This document shows positions 42,275-52,877 of a stretch of DNA of 64,000 nucleotides, piece by piece (positions within the stretch are counted from its first letter, which is position 1; each line of letters starts with the position of its first letter). The translations under genes were made by a program, and so were the position numbers. Below the pieces are notes generated by a model. That model worked only from the letters and a program-made list of their open reading frames with translations. It did no database searches and was not told the DNA's origin. Source of the DNA: Hyaloscypha bicolor E (Eukaryota; Ascomycota; Leotiomycetes; Helotiales; Hyaloscyphaceae); NCBI RefSeq assembly GCF_002865645.1, contig NW_020194685.1, positions 682,001 through 746,000 of the forward strand, in the 5' to 3' direction.

Positions 42275-44687
42275 ATGCTGTTCTCTGAAGAAGATGCGCC
42301 ACTCCTCAAGAAGTGGATTGTGAAGAGACTCGAGAATACGTAGGTAGCTCCAACGCCTCATATCCCCAAATATTTTACTAACAGTTGTCGTTCCACAGCT
42401 CAGATGCAGACGCCGACGTACTCGCCGATTACGTCCTCGCGCTCCTTCGTCATGATGGAGACACCGAGATCGTTCGACAGCTTTGCGAGGCGGAGATTCC
42501 TGATTTCCTAAAGGAAGACTCTACAATCTTTGTAAGGGACGTCTTCGATGCAATCAGCTACAAATCATATCTTCCAGGAGCTGTTCCTCCCCGCCGACCT
42601 TCTATACCTTTCGTGCCACCGTCCGGGCCCTCTGCGCCTTCAAATGGGAATGTTGGGATGGGTGCCTCGATGGGACCTCAAATTGGCTCGAGGAAACGCT
42701 CGTATCACGAGAGAGGTGATGGGGATCCTCAAGATAGAGGTTTTCAACTTGGTGGAGATTCGAATGGGAGGATGTACAAGCAGACGAGACGAGGTGGCCC
42801 TGGTATGGGCAGAGGGATGGAGAATTTCAACCCAAACCAAGGCAGAGGAGGCTTTGGTGCAGGTCGACCATCGCCTATAAATCTCCAATCAATACCGCCT
42901 CAAGGATTTCCAGGAATGCCTGGAATGCCGAGTCCACCAGCTGGTATGCCACCGTTCGACCCTAATAACCCCATGACTGCGCTTCTTGCTATGCAGGTTA
43001 TGGGCTTCCCCGTTCCTAATCTGGCGCCATTTCCAACGCCAACCTCACCTATAGGTAGAGGACCCCATGGACCTCCTATGCCGCCGAAGAGACCGAGATG
43101 TAAGGATTATGATATTAAGGGGTTCTGCGCTAAGGGAAATACTTGTCCGTATGAACATGGGGAACATCCTATTTGGGTCCCTCCAGTTAGTAAAGCTGAT
43201 GAATACGATCCTACGAATTCGAATCTTATGGCAGGTATTGAGAATAATGGCAGCCCTGCTCCGGGTGGCTTCAATCAGTTCAGAGGCGGCGATAGGGGTC
43301 GAGGGCGTGGAGGCATTCACCGAGGGGACGGTAGAGCATTCAACAACCCAAGTAGGAGAGGAGGAAGAGCAGATTTCTCGTCGGATCGACCGAACTTTGA
43401 CAAAAATAATACAACGATCGTTGTGGAGCAAATACCGGAAGATAAATTTTCTGAAGATGAGGTTCGGGGATTCTTCTCGGAGTTTGGCAACATCCTGGAA
43501 GTTTCCATGCGACCTTACAAGAGGTTGGCAATTGTTAAGTTCGAACAATGGGATAGCGCACAAGCAGCATACAAATCCCCGAAAGTCATATTCGACAACA
43601 GATTCGTCAAAGTCTATTGGTTCACTAATGCAGAATCACTACCACAACCACCTGCTGTCTCTGCCACAAATGGTGCTGCGAAGAATGGTTCTTCGACACC
43701 AGGTACTCCAGCTCCAGTGAGAGCAATATCAGAACCTCAAATAGACATTGAGGAGTTCACTCGAAAGCAAGAGGAAGTTCAGAAGGCGCACGAGGAGAAG
43801 CAGAAGAAACTGAAAGAGATGGAAGCCGCACGGAAAGAGTTAGAGAAGCGGCAGGAGGATCTTCTGAAGAGTCAGGCCGAGGAGAAGAGGAAACTTATGG
43901 CGAAGCTAGCTGCTAAGAGCGGACAATCCGGTTCTCCACCTGTTGGCTCTGAAAATGGAGCATCAGTAGAACCGGATAATCCTACGGATAAGTTGAAGAA
44001 ACAACTAGCCGCACTGGAAGCTGAAGCGAAGTCATTGGGAATTGATTATTCTCTGTCAGATGATACCTCGTCTTGGGGTGGTCGAGGTAGGGGCCGTGGT
44101 CGAGGGGGTTACCGAGGAAGAGGCGCCTTTGTGCCTCGAGGATTCCGTGGAGGCTACAGAGGACGTGGTGGGGCACCATTTGCGGTGTCAGGACGGTCAT
44201 TCAATCTTGACAACAGGCCCAAGACGGTCGGTTTGGTGGGCATTGACTTTTCCGATCCCGAGAAAGACGAGAGTCTCAGACAGTACCTCTTGGCAGGTCC
44301 CACCACACCCTTTTCGTAAAGCAACTTGCTAACCTGACGCAGGGAATCGGCGAGTACACCGACATCGAAGTCATCCCCGCCGGCCGCACAGCCATAACCT
44401 TCAAAGACCGCCACACAGCCGAGAAGTTCATGTTTGGCATTCCAAACGGCGAGATCCCATCTGTCGGCAAAGTCGAGCTATCATGGATCCAAACCCCACT
44501 TCCTCCTGTCATGTTACCTGCCAAAACGAACGTTGCGAAACATGGAGATGATGACGTCCATATGGATGACGGCGATGCGATGGCGGCAACGAATAGTCCT
44601 GCACCGGTTGGAGGTGGTGAACAGCAAGAAGCGCAAGAGAATCTTGACTATGACGTTGCTGATGATAACGAATGGGGTATTCAATGA
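42275..44687 (+). CDS. RBM26/27-like RNA-binding protein (PWI-like, CCCH zinc finger, two RRMs)
   Basis: Homologue of metazoan RBM26/27 and fission-yeast Rmn1, nuclear RNA-surveillance cofactors. Exons 42275-42339, 42399-44292 and 44343-44687 join in frame to 767 aa. The N-terminal PWI-like helical domain begins EEDAPLLKKWIVKRLEN. A CCCH finger at about 252-280 (CKDYDIKGFCAKGNTCPYEH) is followed by RRM1 at about 357-430 (TTIVVEQIPEDKFSEDEV...). Then come a charged coiled coil at about 455-520, an RGG/RGR-rich segment, and RRM2 from about 625 spanning the last intron (LRQYLL/GIGEYTDIEVI). That last intron needs a GC donor at 44293; the GT four bases on puts RRM2 out of frame. A CACGTG lies about 145 bp upstream. 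Confidence 0.88.
44293..44342 (+). other. Probable GC-AG intron
   Basis: A 50-bp intron with donor ttg/GCAGGT, a gctaac branch and acceptor gacgcag. It joins LRQYLL to GIGEYTD, matching the conserved second RRM. Using the nearby GT (44297) gives the wrong phase, and reading through meets a TAA. Confidence 0.65.
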
Positions 44688-44976
44688 GTGCGCCCTTGGA
44701 TTTATTGCATTTGGTGAGCGAGTTACGGCGCAGCAAACATTGCCAGAGGTAAAGAAATGTGTGTATTTGTATTGTATGTAGGAAACCCTTGTACACTACG
44801 ACTTGGCGAAACCCGAGAATAGATCAAGCGATGATTTCATGGTCTATTTTCTCTCAAGTTGCATTCTTCTTTCACTAACTCCCGTTTATTCCTTGGTAAG
44901 TTCGATTTTGGGGTTAACGCTAGCCTATTATAGTAAATCCTAGGATAAAAAGTTTGTTGCACAGGAACGAGGTCAT

Positions 44977-45235
44977 TGTGAGGCGCACAATAGCAGGGTG
45001 TTGCACAAGTAGTCAAGGTAAGGTAAGTGTAGACTGATGCTTGCAAGTATAACTAATTCCAAGAAGTGACTCTAACAAGAGACAATCAATGCCCCCTTCT
45101 AAAGCTCTGTGTTTCTTTATATACTCCCTAGCGCTTAGCTGAGTATACGCAAGCTCTTTACATAATTAGGAAATATAATCCGGTCATGCGATCCGGCGTA
45201 AGCAATAACCCAAATAGGAAACCCAATCCATGACT
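44977..45235 (-). mobile_element. Solo LTR, copy 2 (partner of 28170-28463)
   Basis: On the plus strand it begins tgtgaggcgcacaatagcaggg. Its reverse complement aligns with the solo LTR at 28170-28463. The 5' terminal bases at about 45235 are not clear, so this copy may be slightly truncated. It lies in the gap downstream of the RBM26-like gene. No internal retrotransposon sequence is adjacent. Confidence 0.6.
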
Positions 45236-45369
45236 GGGGCTGGATTTTAGGCGGTAAAGGGCCAAAAACCAAAACACTCGAGCAACAAAACACCAAAACC
45301 GCGAAACCCACGAAATCAAAACTACGAATTGCATGCTACTTAAAATTAGGCGTGAAATTGCACTGAAAT

Positions 45370-45580
45370 TATATGAGTTGCCCCGCAGGGAGCTGCCCTC
45401 CCCCTCCCCCCTCCCCCAAGAGAGCTCTTTATGTATTGCAGTGAGCTTTCCCTAGGGAGCTGCCCTTCCCCCTCCCCAGAGAGCTCTTCATGTATTGCAG
45501 TGAGCTGGCCCTGCAGGAAGCTGGCCCCCAGGGAGCTCTTTATATATTGCAATAAGCTGCCCCCAAGGGGCTACCTCCCA
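45370..45580 (+). repeat. Imperfect minisatellite, units of about 60 bp
   Basis: About 3.5 diverged units, each with gagctcttTatgtattgcagtgagct followed by a C-rich segment (ccctagggagctgccc, then ccccctcccc). Successive units differ by substitutions and by length of the C-rich part. Open frames through it are repeat artefacts. Confidence 0.7.
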
Positions 45581-45862
45581 ACGGGTCCATCGCATCTTCA
45601 ACTATTTATAATTTCGAAAGCTCCAATTAAAAGAAGAAACATCAATAGAGGATATCGAACTTCTAGACAGGAAAATTTCGTAAGAAAGCACCCACTTCAG
45701 GTTTCCAATATCAGTAAACTCCGGCCACGAATATGAGGAAACCTTTCTTTCCACTTCCGTCACTAACCGAGCCACCAAGTAATCATAATCCCAACAAGAA
45801 TCAAATATTGTTGGACCAGCGAAAGGAATACTCCTCTTGCCACGCCAAAGGATGGAATTAAT

Positions 45863-46896
45863 TTAGCGCCCCATAATCTTATCAAGGATGGTATCGGTAA
45901 ATTCCCAGAGGAGCGACACATCGTGAGCTTGAAAAGCGGAACCGGTGTAGTAGGTGTTCCTGTGGCCATGCAGTTCATTGAGCTCCTTGTAAAAGCCATT
46001 TTTGATTGCGGATACAGGGACCGTCAACTCAAACGGTGTATGACTTGAGAAAAGGGCGATTTCAGGCGGGGTGGTATAAACCGTTCCTGCCTTCCTCAAA
46101 CGCGCAAGGCTATCCATCACATCCCGTTCCACCAATTTCTCTAGCATCGAAACTGGGCTTCCATACTTCAGGTTGACTAGGTTCGGGACCCCAGTTGGGG
46201 TGATCTCGTAAATGCCTGGCAGATCTGGAAGGTTTTCTCTCGCGTCCACTGCCACATTAATGAGGCAGTGATTGTTGGGAATGCCTGTGTTCCGAAGTAT
46301 GAAGTGTAGTAGGCACTGTTACTGAATTGGACAAATAGTGACGTCTCTTTTGCGTCGAGATCAAAGCCTTGAAGATTGTCTAACTTCGGAGGAACCGTGA
46401 CAAGAAGTGTCTTCGTTTCAATGATCTTCTGTCCAGTCGGGGTCTTGACCAGAACCTTCACAGAATCCCGTTCTCTCCTAGTGGAAAGAACACAGCTACT
46501 CAGCAGAACGTCGTCGTCTAGTTCTGCAAGTGCTTTGACGTATAGCTCGCTGTTATCTCCATTGGCGGGAACAAGAAAACCTTTGGCAAATCCCTCCAGA
46601 GCAGTGGCACCAAATTTCTTTATCACATATAATGTTGGCTGATAGAGAAGATCTCCTAGTCCTTGGCCGAGCTTAGAGACCAGCATCACCATTGCACTAA
46701 GGTTGTATTTCTTGACAAAGTCGCCGAAGGGAAGGAGAAGATCGGCCGGGATAGGGTCAGGGAGATCGAATCCATTGTCGAGAAAGGGATATTTTTCAAG
46801 CTGCTCACCATAAGCGGCAAACGCTTGCGATGGATCGCTTGGGGTGAAGTTGACTTTCTTTCCAGTGCTGAAATCCACGTACAGGGTTGAGTCTGG

Positions 46897-46927
<31 letters not shown>

Positions 46928-47319
46928 TTGAATTTGGTCAGTGGAATGTTGAAACGGGCGAAATATTCTTGTGATATTGTAGAAGGTCGAATAACGACTA
47001 GGCCTGCCTTAGTCTTCCCCCCTGTGGTAGGGTCCTGGTAGGTCAACGTGTGGCCTCCAAGTCGATCTTTCTGCTCAATGATAGCCATACTCTTCCCTCG
47101 ATCCCGGAGGCCAATAGCAGAGAACGTGCCAGTTGCTCCACCCCCAATGATGCACACATCCCGTGCAATGGTATCCTTATGCTGCAAATGGCCTGGGAGG
47201 ATTGTGGAGTAAGTCCGACCTTGACGAATAGTCGCGCCGTATCTACCGTGCTCCACCGATTTGACCTTTACGCCCTCTTTCCAGGCGGAGACGCCCATGT
47301 TCCAGAGTCTTGTTCGCAT
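45863..47319 (-). pseudogene. FAD-dependent amine oxidase-like protein, frameshifted, 5' end abutting MITE D
   Basis: FAD/NAD(P)-binding oxidoreductase of the fungal amine-oxidase/protoporphyrinogen-oxidase-like group. The dinucleotide-binding fold reads DVCIIGGGATGTFSAIGL and later GGHTLTYQDP. The frame runs 47319 to about 46284, then must shift by one base (...YFGTQ to IPNNHCLIN...) to continue to the stop at 45863. One missing base, probably a G at FGTQ-G-IP, explains it, giving 485 aa if repaired. A 27-G run on the plus strand (46901-46927) encodes nine prolines in frame. Homologues usually begin with a signal peptide. Here the first ATG (47319) sits about three bases from the terminal repeat of MITE D, so the native 5' end and promoter may have been displaced. 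Confidence 0.7.
46901..46927 (+). repeat. 27-G homopolymer
   Basis: Twenty-seven consecutive G's, read as nine prolines on the minus strand inside the amine-oxidase gene (KFN-P9-MPDSTLY). The length is a multiple of three, so it does not break the frame as assembled. Runs of this length are unreliable in sequencing and can be unstable in vivo. Confidence 0.9.
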
Positions 47320-47321
47320 TG

Positions 47322-47970
47322 TGGGGGGAAAACGAAAACGACACTCCCCCAACCCTCCCCCCCACACGGGTGTCGATTAGGGGGTGTCGATTGGGGCAGG
47401 GGTATTTAATTGGCTACCTAAACTCTTTAAAATCTTAAGTTAGAATTTTTAATATAAGTATAAGCTAGTAAATTATAAATCTTATATTGTAATCACGTGC
47501 TTCCTACCTTATAATAAAGAGATTCCTTAAAATAGTATTTTAATTTAAGGGAGTTTATATACTAATTAATTAAGTTTTAGTTTTAAGCCCTATAAGACCC
47601 TATAAATTATAGGCTTATAGGGCTCTTATTTCTGGTTTTAGGGACTTTTTCGCTAAATTTCTAGGCTTTCTTAAGCTTGCCTAAGGCTATAAAATGTAAA
47701 AGTTTTAACTTCTTTACTTTGAAGAGCTACTAATCCAAATTTTGTAAAAAGTTTATATTTAAATAGCCCTTAATTAGTGCTATAAGAAAATTTAAAAAAA
47801 GAATTGAATTATATAATTCCTTATTAAATTAAATTAAATTAAATTAAATTAAAGAAACGCCAGAGTTTTGGTGTTCCGCTCCGAGCGCCTCTACTTTAGG
47901 TTAGTGGCTAGTCTGGCCCCCAATCGACACCCCAAATCGACACCCGGGGGGAGTCGTGTTACATTTTCCC
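47322..47970 (+). mobile_element. AT-rich TIR element (MITE-like), copy D
   Basis: Same orientation and almost the same interior as copy A: shared stretches include taatataagtataagctagta, aagagattccttaaaatag and gggagtttatatactaatta. Left end ggggggaaaacgaaaacg; right end gtgttacattttccc in inverted form. Subterminal tgtcgattaggg/tgtcgattgggg motifs and the gtgttccgctccgagcgcc patch are present. A small aaatt tandem run lies near 47823-47850. It inserts at the 5' edge of the amine-oxidase gene. Confidence 0.75.
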
Positions 47971-48364
47971 GAACTACGGGATAAGTCTTTTCAGGGGCAT
48001 ATCGCACCCCCCCGCTCTCCATCAACCTCTGAACCTGAACAACACTTCACAACAGCCTCTTCGTCATTTTCGCAACAACGCGATAATCAGTAGCTAGACT
48101 TCCGTTTAATGCATATCCAAGGTTCATAGGAAGTCCACGGGCCGAACATGCGTCTTCCAAATATCGGCCGAGGTAGCACTTCGGCATCTGAGGATATGAA
48201 TTCAACATGCCGGACTTTGGAGTTAAGGTCTAGAAATCTATTGTATAAGTATTTACTTTTTTGCATAAGAGACTTGTGGTGTCTTCTCTTTAACCTTTCA
48301 TATCTCATCAATCTTCTTAATTCCAAATGCCCCACAGATTTTCCGTCAATCAACCAAGATCAGC

Positions 48365-49509
48365 ATGAGCAACGCAGTCAAGAGCAAGGTCGATGTGGCC
48401 TTTAGCACCATGGCCATTGGGAAGGCTGGTAAATTCTGACACTACGTTGTGGTCCAATGATTGTTAACATATATTCTTAGGTCTCGAAGGGGTTCGCATC
48501 CACACCATTGAAGATACCGTTGCTATTCTCGAAGTCATCAGGGAGCATGGCTACACTGAGATCGATACTGCACCCTTACGCTGGAGAAACTTGTGAGGGG
48601 ATGCTTGGGGATGCTAAATGGCAAAATAAAAGCATTAAGATGCAAACGAAGTGAGCATATTTCCTGGAAATTCCCTTTCCGGCTCCCAAGATCTCTTTCA
48701 TTGAGCAAAGTTGACTTAAGAGTATCCAGGCTCTACCCCACCACTGGCAAGGGCATGAATACAATGCCTTCTGAGGAATACTCGCACTCGGCAGCCGATT
48801 ACATACGAGCTGGTCTCTTGAAGAGTTTTGAAGCCCTGAAAACAGACAAGATCGATATGTTCTCGGACCTGATCGTAAAACAGACTTCCAGATCACAACA
48901 GGAGAAGTTGGCAAGTTGCGCAAAGAAGGCAAGTTCGGGAGCTTTGGCCTCAGCAACTTCGTGTCACGGGAAGTGAGTGAGTTTTGCGAAATCTCCAAGA
49001 AGAATGGGTGGACCATGCCGAGCGTTTACCAGGCAATCTACAATGAACTACACCGAACCGTGGAACCTGAATTATTTCCGTGCCCCAGATTTTACAAAAT
49101 CGCACTCTATGCTTTCCGGCCTCTAGCTCGCGGCTTGCTCACAGGGAAGTTCAACCTTGGCCAAACGAAGTTCGAGGCCGGCAGCTGGTTTGAACCAAAG
49201 CGATTGCAAGGGAAGCTGCATCATTCACTTTACTTCGTACTAGAATGAGGACTATTTCAAGGCATCGAGCGGAATTCACGAGGCCGTAGAAAAGCACGGT
49301 TTCACAGTTGCTGAATTTGCATTGAGATGGATGATGCATCATTCGCAGCTGAAGGGGGAGTTCCATGATCCCGTTATCATTGGGGCAAGCAGCGCTAAGC
49401 AGCTTGAGAGCAATCTGGTGGGTATGGGGAAGGGCTGCTGCCCGAGGATGTGGTGAAGGCTTTGGATAACGGGTGGCAGTTTGTCAAAGGTTTCCAGTCC
49501 AAGTATTAG
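48365..49509 (+). pseudogene. Aldo/keto reductase pseudogene with several frameshifts and a stop
   Basis: AKR of the fungal aldehyde/ketone reductase type (AKR7-like character: YAGETCEGMLGDAKW, DMF...GPDRKTDF, GLLTGKFNLGQTKF, VIIGASSAKQLESNLV). The start MSNAVKSKVDVAF and introns at 48429-48480 and 48651-48729 are still recognisable. The frame is broken near 48573 (DTA then YAGE in another frame), near 48863 (about five bases lost where YLH is expected), around 49235-49248 (shift plus TAG where Trp is expected in Y-W-NEDYF) and near 49428 before PEDVVKALDNGW. The tail runs to a stop at 49509. This gene is clearly dead, unlike its single-lesion neighbours. Confidence 0.85.
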
Positions 49510-49892
49510 CATTAAGTGTACCGTATCCAGGATTGTTCCTGTACACTTAGGGCAATTTTCCGTCTATTCAGCTCGAGACTAGTAAAAGGGGGCGGCTCTC
49601 GAATTTATTCTTGTTCAATATAGATCACAATAAGCCGTATTACTAAATATATCTAATGGACATAAGCTCAGATTAGAGCAATTGTTCTTATGTCAATTTA
49701 GAGGTCTTTCTTGGAGAATATAATATTCCACGTGATTCGGGTTGAAGATCTCCTGACAGGGGTACAAATGGTGACGCGACATTCTAGGCTCAGAGCAACA
49801 GCGAACTTGTTTCCAACTATTTTTTGGGAAAGTTTTACGACCAAGTCGCCATCCCCTTATTGCAATGTCAATCAAAAGGTAGACATATCACC

Positions 49893-52190
49893 ATGCCGAG
49901 GGACAGACCTCCAACCACTGGCTACGCCCGAATTGCCCAGGCCGAAGAATCCGATTCAGACGACGAGCTTTCCCATAGCTACGCCTCTTTGCAACCACCC
50001 AACGGTCCACGTTATGCATCCATTACCCAGCCACGGCCGCACGGTGGCATGTACACCGATGGCACAACCTCTCCGAATACCACACGAAGACCGCGGAACC
50101 GAAGACGAATGCGTAGTAATTCTTCTGGCGTGGACATCAAGGCGATCAATGCGAGGCTAGAGAGATGGGCGGATGAGATTGCTTCGAAGTTTAAAATCAA
50201 CAAAGTTAAGGGGAAGACGGAGCGAGAGGAGAAGTTGGAGATACATCATTCCGTTTTCCAGGCGCCAGAGGGAGTACGACCCATGACGGCTGAGTCGCTG
50301 GCTATCGATGTTGACCATGGCCGGATGTCGAAGATGGAGTTTGATGATGTGGTGGAGAGTGTGAGGGTTGCTATTGAGCAAGGCATACATCCGAAAATGA
50401 TCTCACAAGGAAGTTCTGGAAGCTATTTTGCGAGGAATAGTGATGGGAAGGTGGTGGGTGTGTTCAAACCGAAGGATGAGGAACCGTATGCGGCAGGCAA
50501 TCCGAAATGGAACAAATGGATACATCGAAATCTATTCCCATGCTTCTTTGGCCGAGCTTGTTTAATCCCCAATCTCAGCTACGTCTCAGAAGCTGCTGCG
50601 TACACACTCGATTGCAGACTGCGAACAAATCTGGTACCTTATACCGACATCGTTCACCTCTCATCGAAATCATTCCACTACGATTTTTGGGCCCGCAGGA
50701 ATTTCTACAGGAAGAAGAAGCCTTTCCCACCAAAGGTTGGCAGTTTCCAGGTCTTTCTTAAGGGTTTTAAAGATGCGAATATTTTCCTTCGAGAGCATCC
50801 TTGGCCAGATGTTAGTGGTGGGTACAGACCCACAGATCAACCAAGGAAGAAGGGCAAGCCTTGGTCGGAGACTTGCAGGCCAAATAGCTCAGCTGCTGAT
50901 GATGAAGACGAAGAGGACAGCACCGCTCCGCCAGAAGAGGGCCAGAAACGATTTGTCTGGACCGATGCGCTACAGCAGTCCTTCCGGGGAGAGCTCGAGA
51001 AGTTAGTGGTATTGGATTATATTATGCGCAACACGGACAGAGGATTAGATAACTGGATGATCAAAGTGGATTTTGAGAACCAGGACGTTTCTATTGTTTC
51101 GGAGCCGCCTCGAATGAATGGCGGGCACGAAGAAGAGCAATCACCACGATTGGTTTCTACATCTGACGGCATACCAGTAAAATCCCACCCTTACAGAGTT
51201 CAGCAACCTATGGAAGCGACTAGCAGGTCAGCAACACCTTCACGGATTGGCGGACCAACTATGTCGATCGGAGCTATCGACAACAGTCTTTCATGGCCTT
51301 GGAAGCATCCGGATGCGTGGCGAAGCTTTCCATTTGGATGGCTTTTCCTCCCAGTATCACTAATCGGCCAACCATTCTCTCAGGAGACAAGAGATCATTT
51401 CTTACCACTTCTGACCTCCAAGCAGTGGTGGAGTGAAACTCAATTGGAATTGAGAAAGGTCTTTTCCCAGGATGCTGATTTCCAGGAAAGGATGTTCGCA
51501 AGGCAGATTGCGGTCATGAAAGGCCAGGCATGGAATGTCGTCGAGACTCTTAAGCTTCAAGATCACGGGCCGTTGGAGCTGACTAGGAGAGCAAGGGTGT
51601 GCGTATGGGACGACCTGGTGGATATTCCAGTCGCAGTACCCATGCGAGTCCCGTCGGCTGAAATGAGGAGACGAAATCATCCATCATTCCAGAAGGACCC
51701 CCAAGAAGAGATGGATATCAGCACAGCCAACGCTTCTGCTCCTCAACCCGACCTTCTCAGCCTTGCATCGCCAGCAGGAGAGCTTCCGAGCCCGAATCGA
51801 TTTGAGTTGGCCAGTCCACGTGCGAGTGAAGACGCCTCTGGCATTCAATCTCCTGAATCGCCTTCCGCACTCATGACTGTGACGAATGCCCTTCGAGAAG
51901 GCAAAAGCGGACTGGTCAAGTTCTCGGAAAGACCTACCATGAACCATTCACGAAACCGGATGAGCTACGATGGGCCATCAAGATCAAATTCTCACACTCC
52001 TAGAATTGAGGGCAGGAGATTTTCCTTCTCGACGAGAAATAAGAGAGTGCCGATGATGTACGACGGTGATGATCTGGAGGGCGACCTGGGGTATGCAGCA
52101 GCCGAGGGTATGGAAGGCAACCAAAGGAAGGTTATTGTAGAAAGGCTCGAGACGGTAAAGAGCAAAAACCCGGTGTTTACATGGTGTTAG
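49893..52190 (+). CDS. LSB6: Type II phosphatidylinositol 4-kinase (Lsb6-like)
   Basis: Makes phosphatidylinositol 4-phosphate on endosomal/vacuolar and plasma membranes. A single-exon frame of 765 aa; the ATG at 49893 (MPRDRPPTTGYARI) is chosen because the upstream extension lacks ATG. PI3/PI4-kinase landmarks are GSSGSYFARN and VGVFKPKDEEPYAAGNPKW (nucleotide/glycine loop and lysine), the insert rich in basic residues FWARRNFYRKKKPFPPK, the catalytic loop YIMRNTDRGLDNWMIK and IGAIDNSLSWPWKHP. The C-terminus is Ser/Pro-rich and probably disordered. A CACGTG motif lies about 160 bp upstream of the start. Intact. Confidence 0.93.
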   Translation: MPRDRPPTTGYARIAQAEESDSDDELSHSYASLQPPNGPRYASITQPRPHGGMYTDGTTSPNTTRRPRNRRRMRSNSSGVDIKAINARLERWADEIASKFKINKVKGKTEREEKLEIHHSVFQAPEGVRPMTAESLAIDVDHGRMSKMEFDDVVESVRVAIEQGIHPKMISQGSSGSYFARNSDGKVVGVFKPKDEEPYAAGNPKWNKWIHRNLFPCFFGRACLIPNLSYVSEAAAYTLDCRLRTNLVPYTDIVHLSSKSFHYDFWARRNFYRKKKPFPPKVGSFQVFLKGFKDANIFLREHPWPDVSGGYRPTDQPRKKGKPWSETCRPNSSAADDEDEEDSTAPPEEGQKRFVWTDALQQSFRGELEKLVVLDYIMRNTDRGLDNWMIKVDFENQDVSIVSEPPRMNGGHEEEQSPRLVSTSDGIPVKSHPYRVQQPMEATSRSATPSRIGGPTMSIGAIDNSLSWPWKHPDAWRSFPFGWLFLPVSLIGQPFSQETRDHFLPLLTSKQWWSETQLELRKVFSQDADFQERMFARQIAVMKGQAWNVVETLKLQDHGPLELTRRARVCVWDDLVDIPVAVPMRVPSAEMRRRNHPSFQKDPQEEMDISTANASAPQPDLLSLASPAGELPSPNRFELASPRASEDASGIQSPESPSALMTVTNALREGKSGLVKFSERPTMNHSRNRMSYDGPSRSNSHTPRIEGRRFSFSTRNKRVPMMYDGDDLEGDLGYAAAEGMEGNQRKVIVERLETVKSKNPVFTWC

Positions 52191-52877
52191 TAAGAATAAT
52201 TGGATGTACATTACACAGAGGGGGAGCACTGGCAGGCGTCGGGAAGCGGAGTTGATCATACGGCAGACAAGATAAAGATTTCTTGGAGCATTTAATGAAC
52301 ATCCTTAGCATCTGGGTCACCTCTTCTTGGCTGTTGTTAAAACGTGGCTCATCCAGTAATTCGTGGCAGGTATTGAAGCTGTATTTTGTTTTATTTAGAA
52401 TATTTAGAATATTACACAAGCCCTACAGACTCCGGATTCTATTTCCAGCCAATGCCCCTGAAGAGTAATTTTCCAGCGCCACTCCTCTGGTCTTACTAAG
52501 CCGGCTTGGAATCACCGTCTTTTTCCAGGCGATTGTATCGGCGCGGCGGTAGGCTCAACATCCGAATGTTCAAGACCCAAGCCAAATAATCACTCACTCA
52601 CTGGCTCCTCCGAAGTGATTTCTCATACAGCACAAGACACCAAGACGCCCATTCACCTTTGATTGGAAATCAACGACGTTGAGTAACTTCGAACTCAACC
52701 TTCGTTTCTTATTGCGACTCCATCGCCCATGTATTCTCACCACGATAATCGCCCCTCAATCTCGTAGTCTGCGCTGCGCCGGCTACAGAGGCAACGACTT
52801 GGTACGCCCGCGCAAACCTCGACCGAATCATCTGTATGCGAGCGTAACGTGAGCAACCGCCGGTGGATCGCGAAGAC
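52191..52877. other. Intergenic region LSB6 - SNF2 ATPase
   Basis: This 690-bp gap between tandem genes must include the LSB6 terminator and the promoter/5' UTR of the SNF2 gene. No named element was recognised. Confidence 0.4.

Noticed and set aside
42385..42398. Start of the RBM26-like protein at a TTG in the intron
   Set aside because: An ATG exon at 42275-42339 splices in frame and supplies the expected PWI-like N-terminus.
45346..45736. Open frames through the gagctc-rich region
   Set aside because: They arise from the imperfect 60-bp minisatellite.
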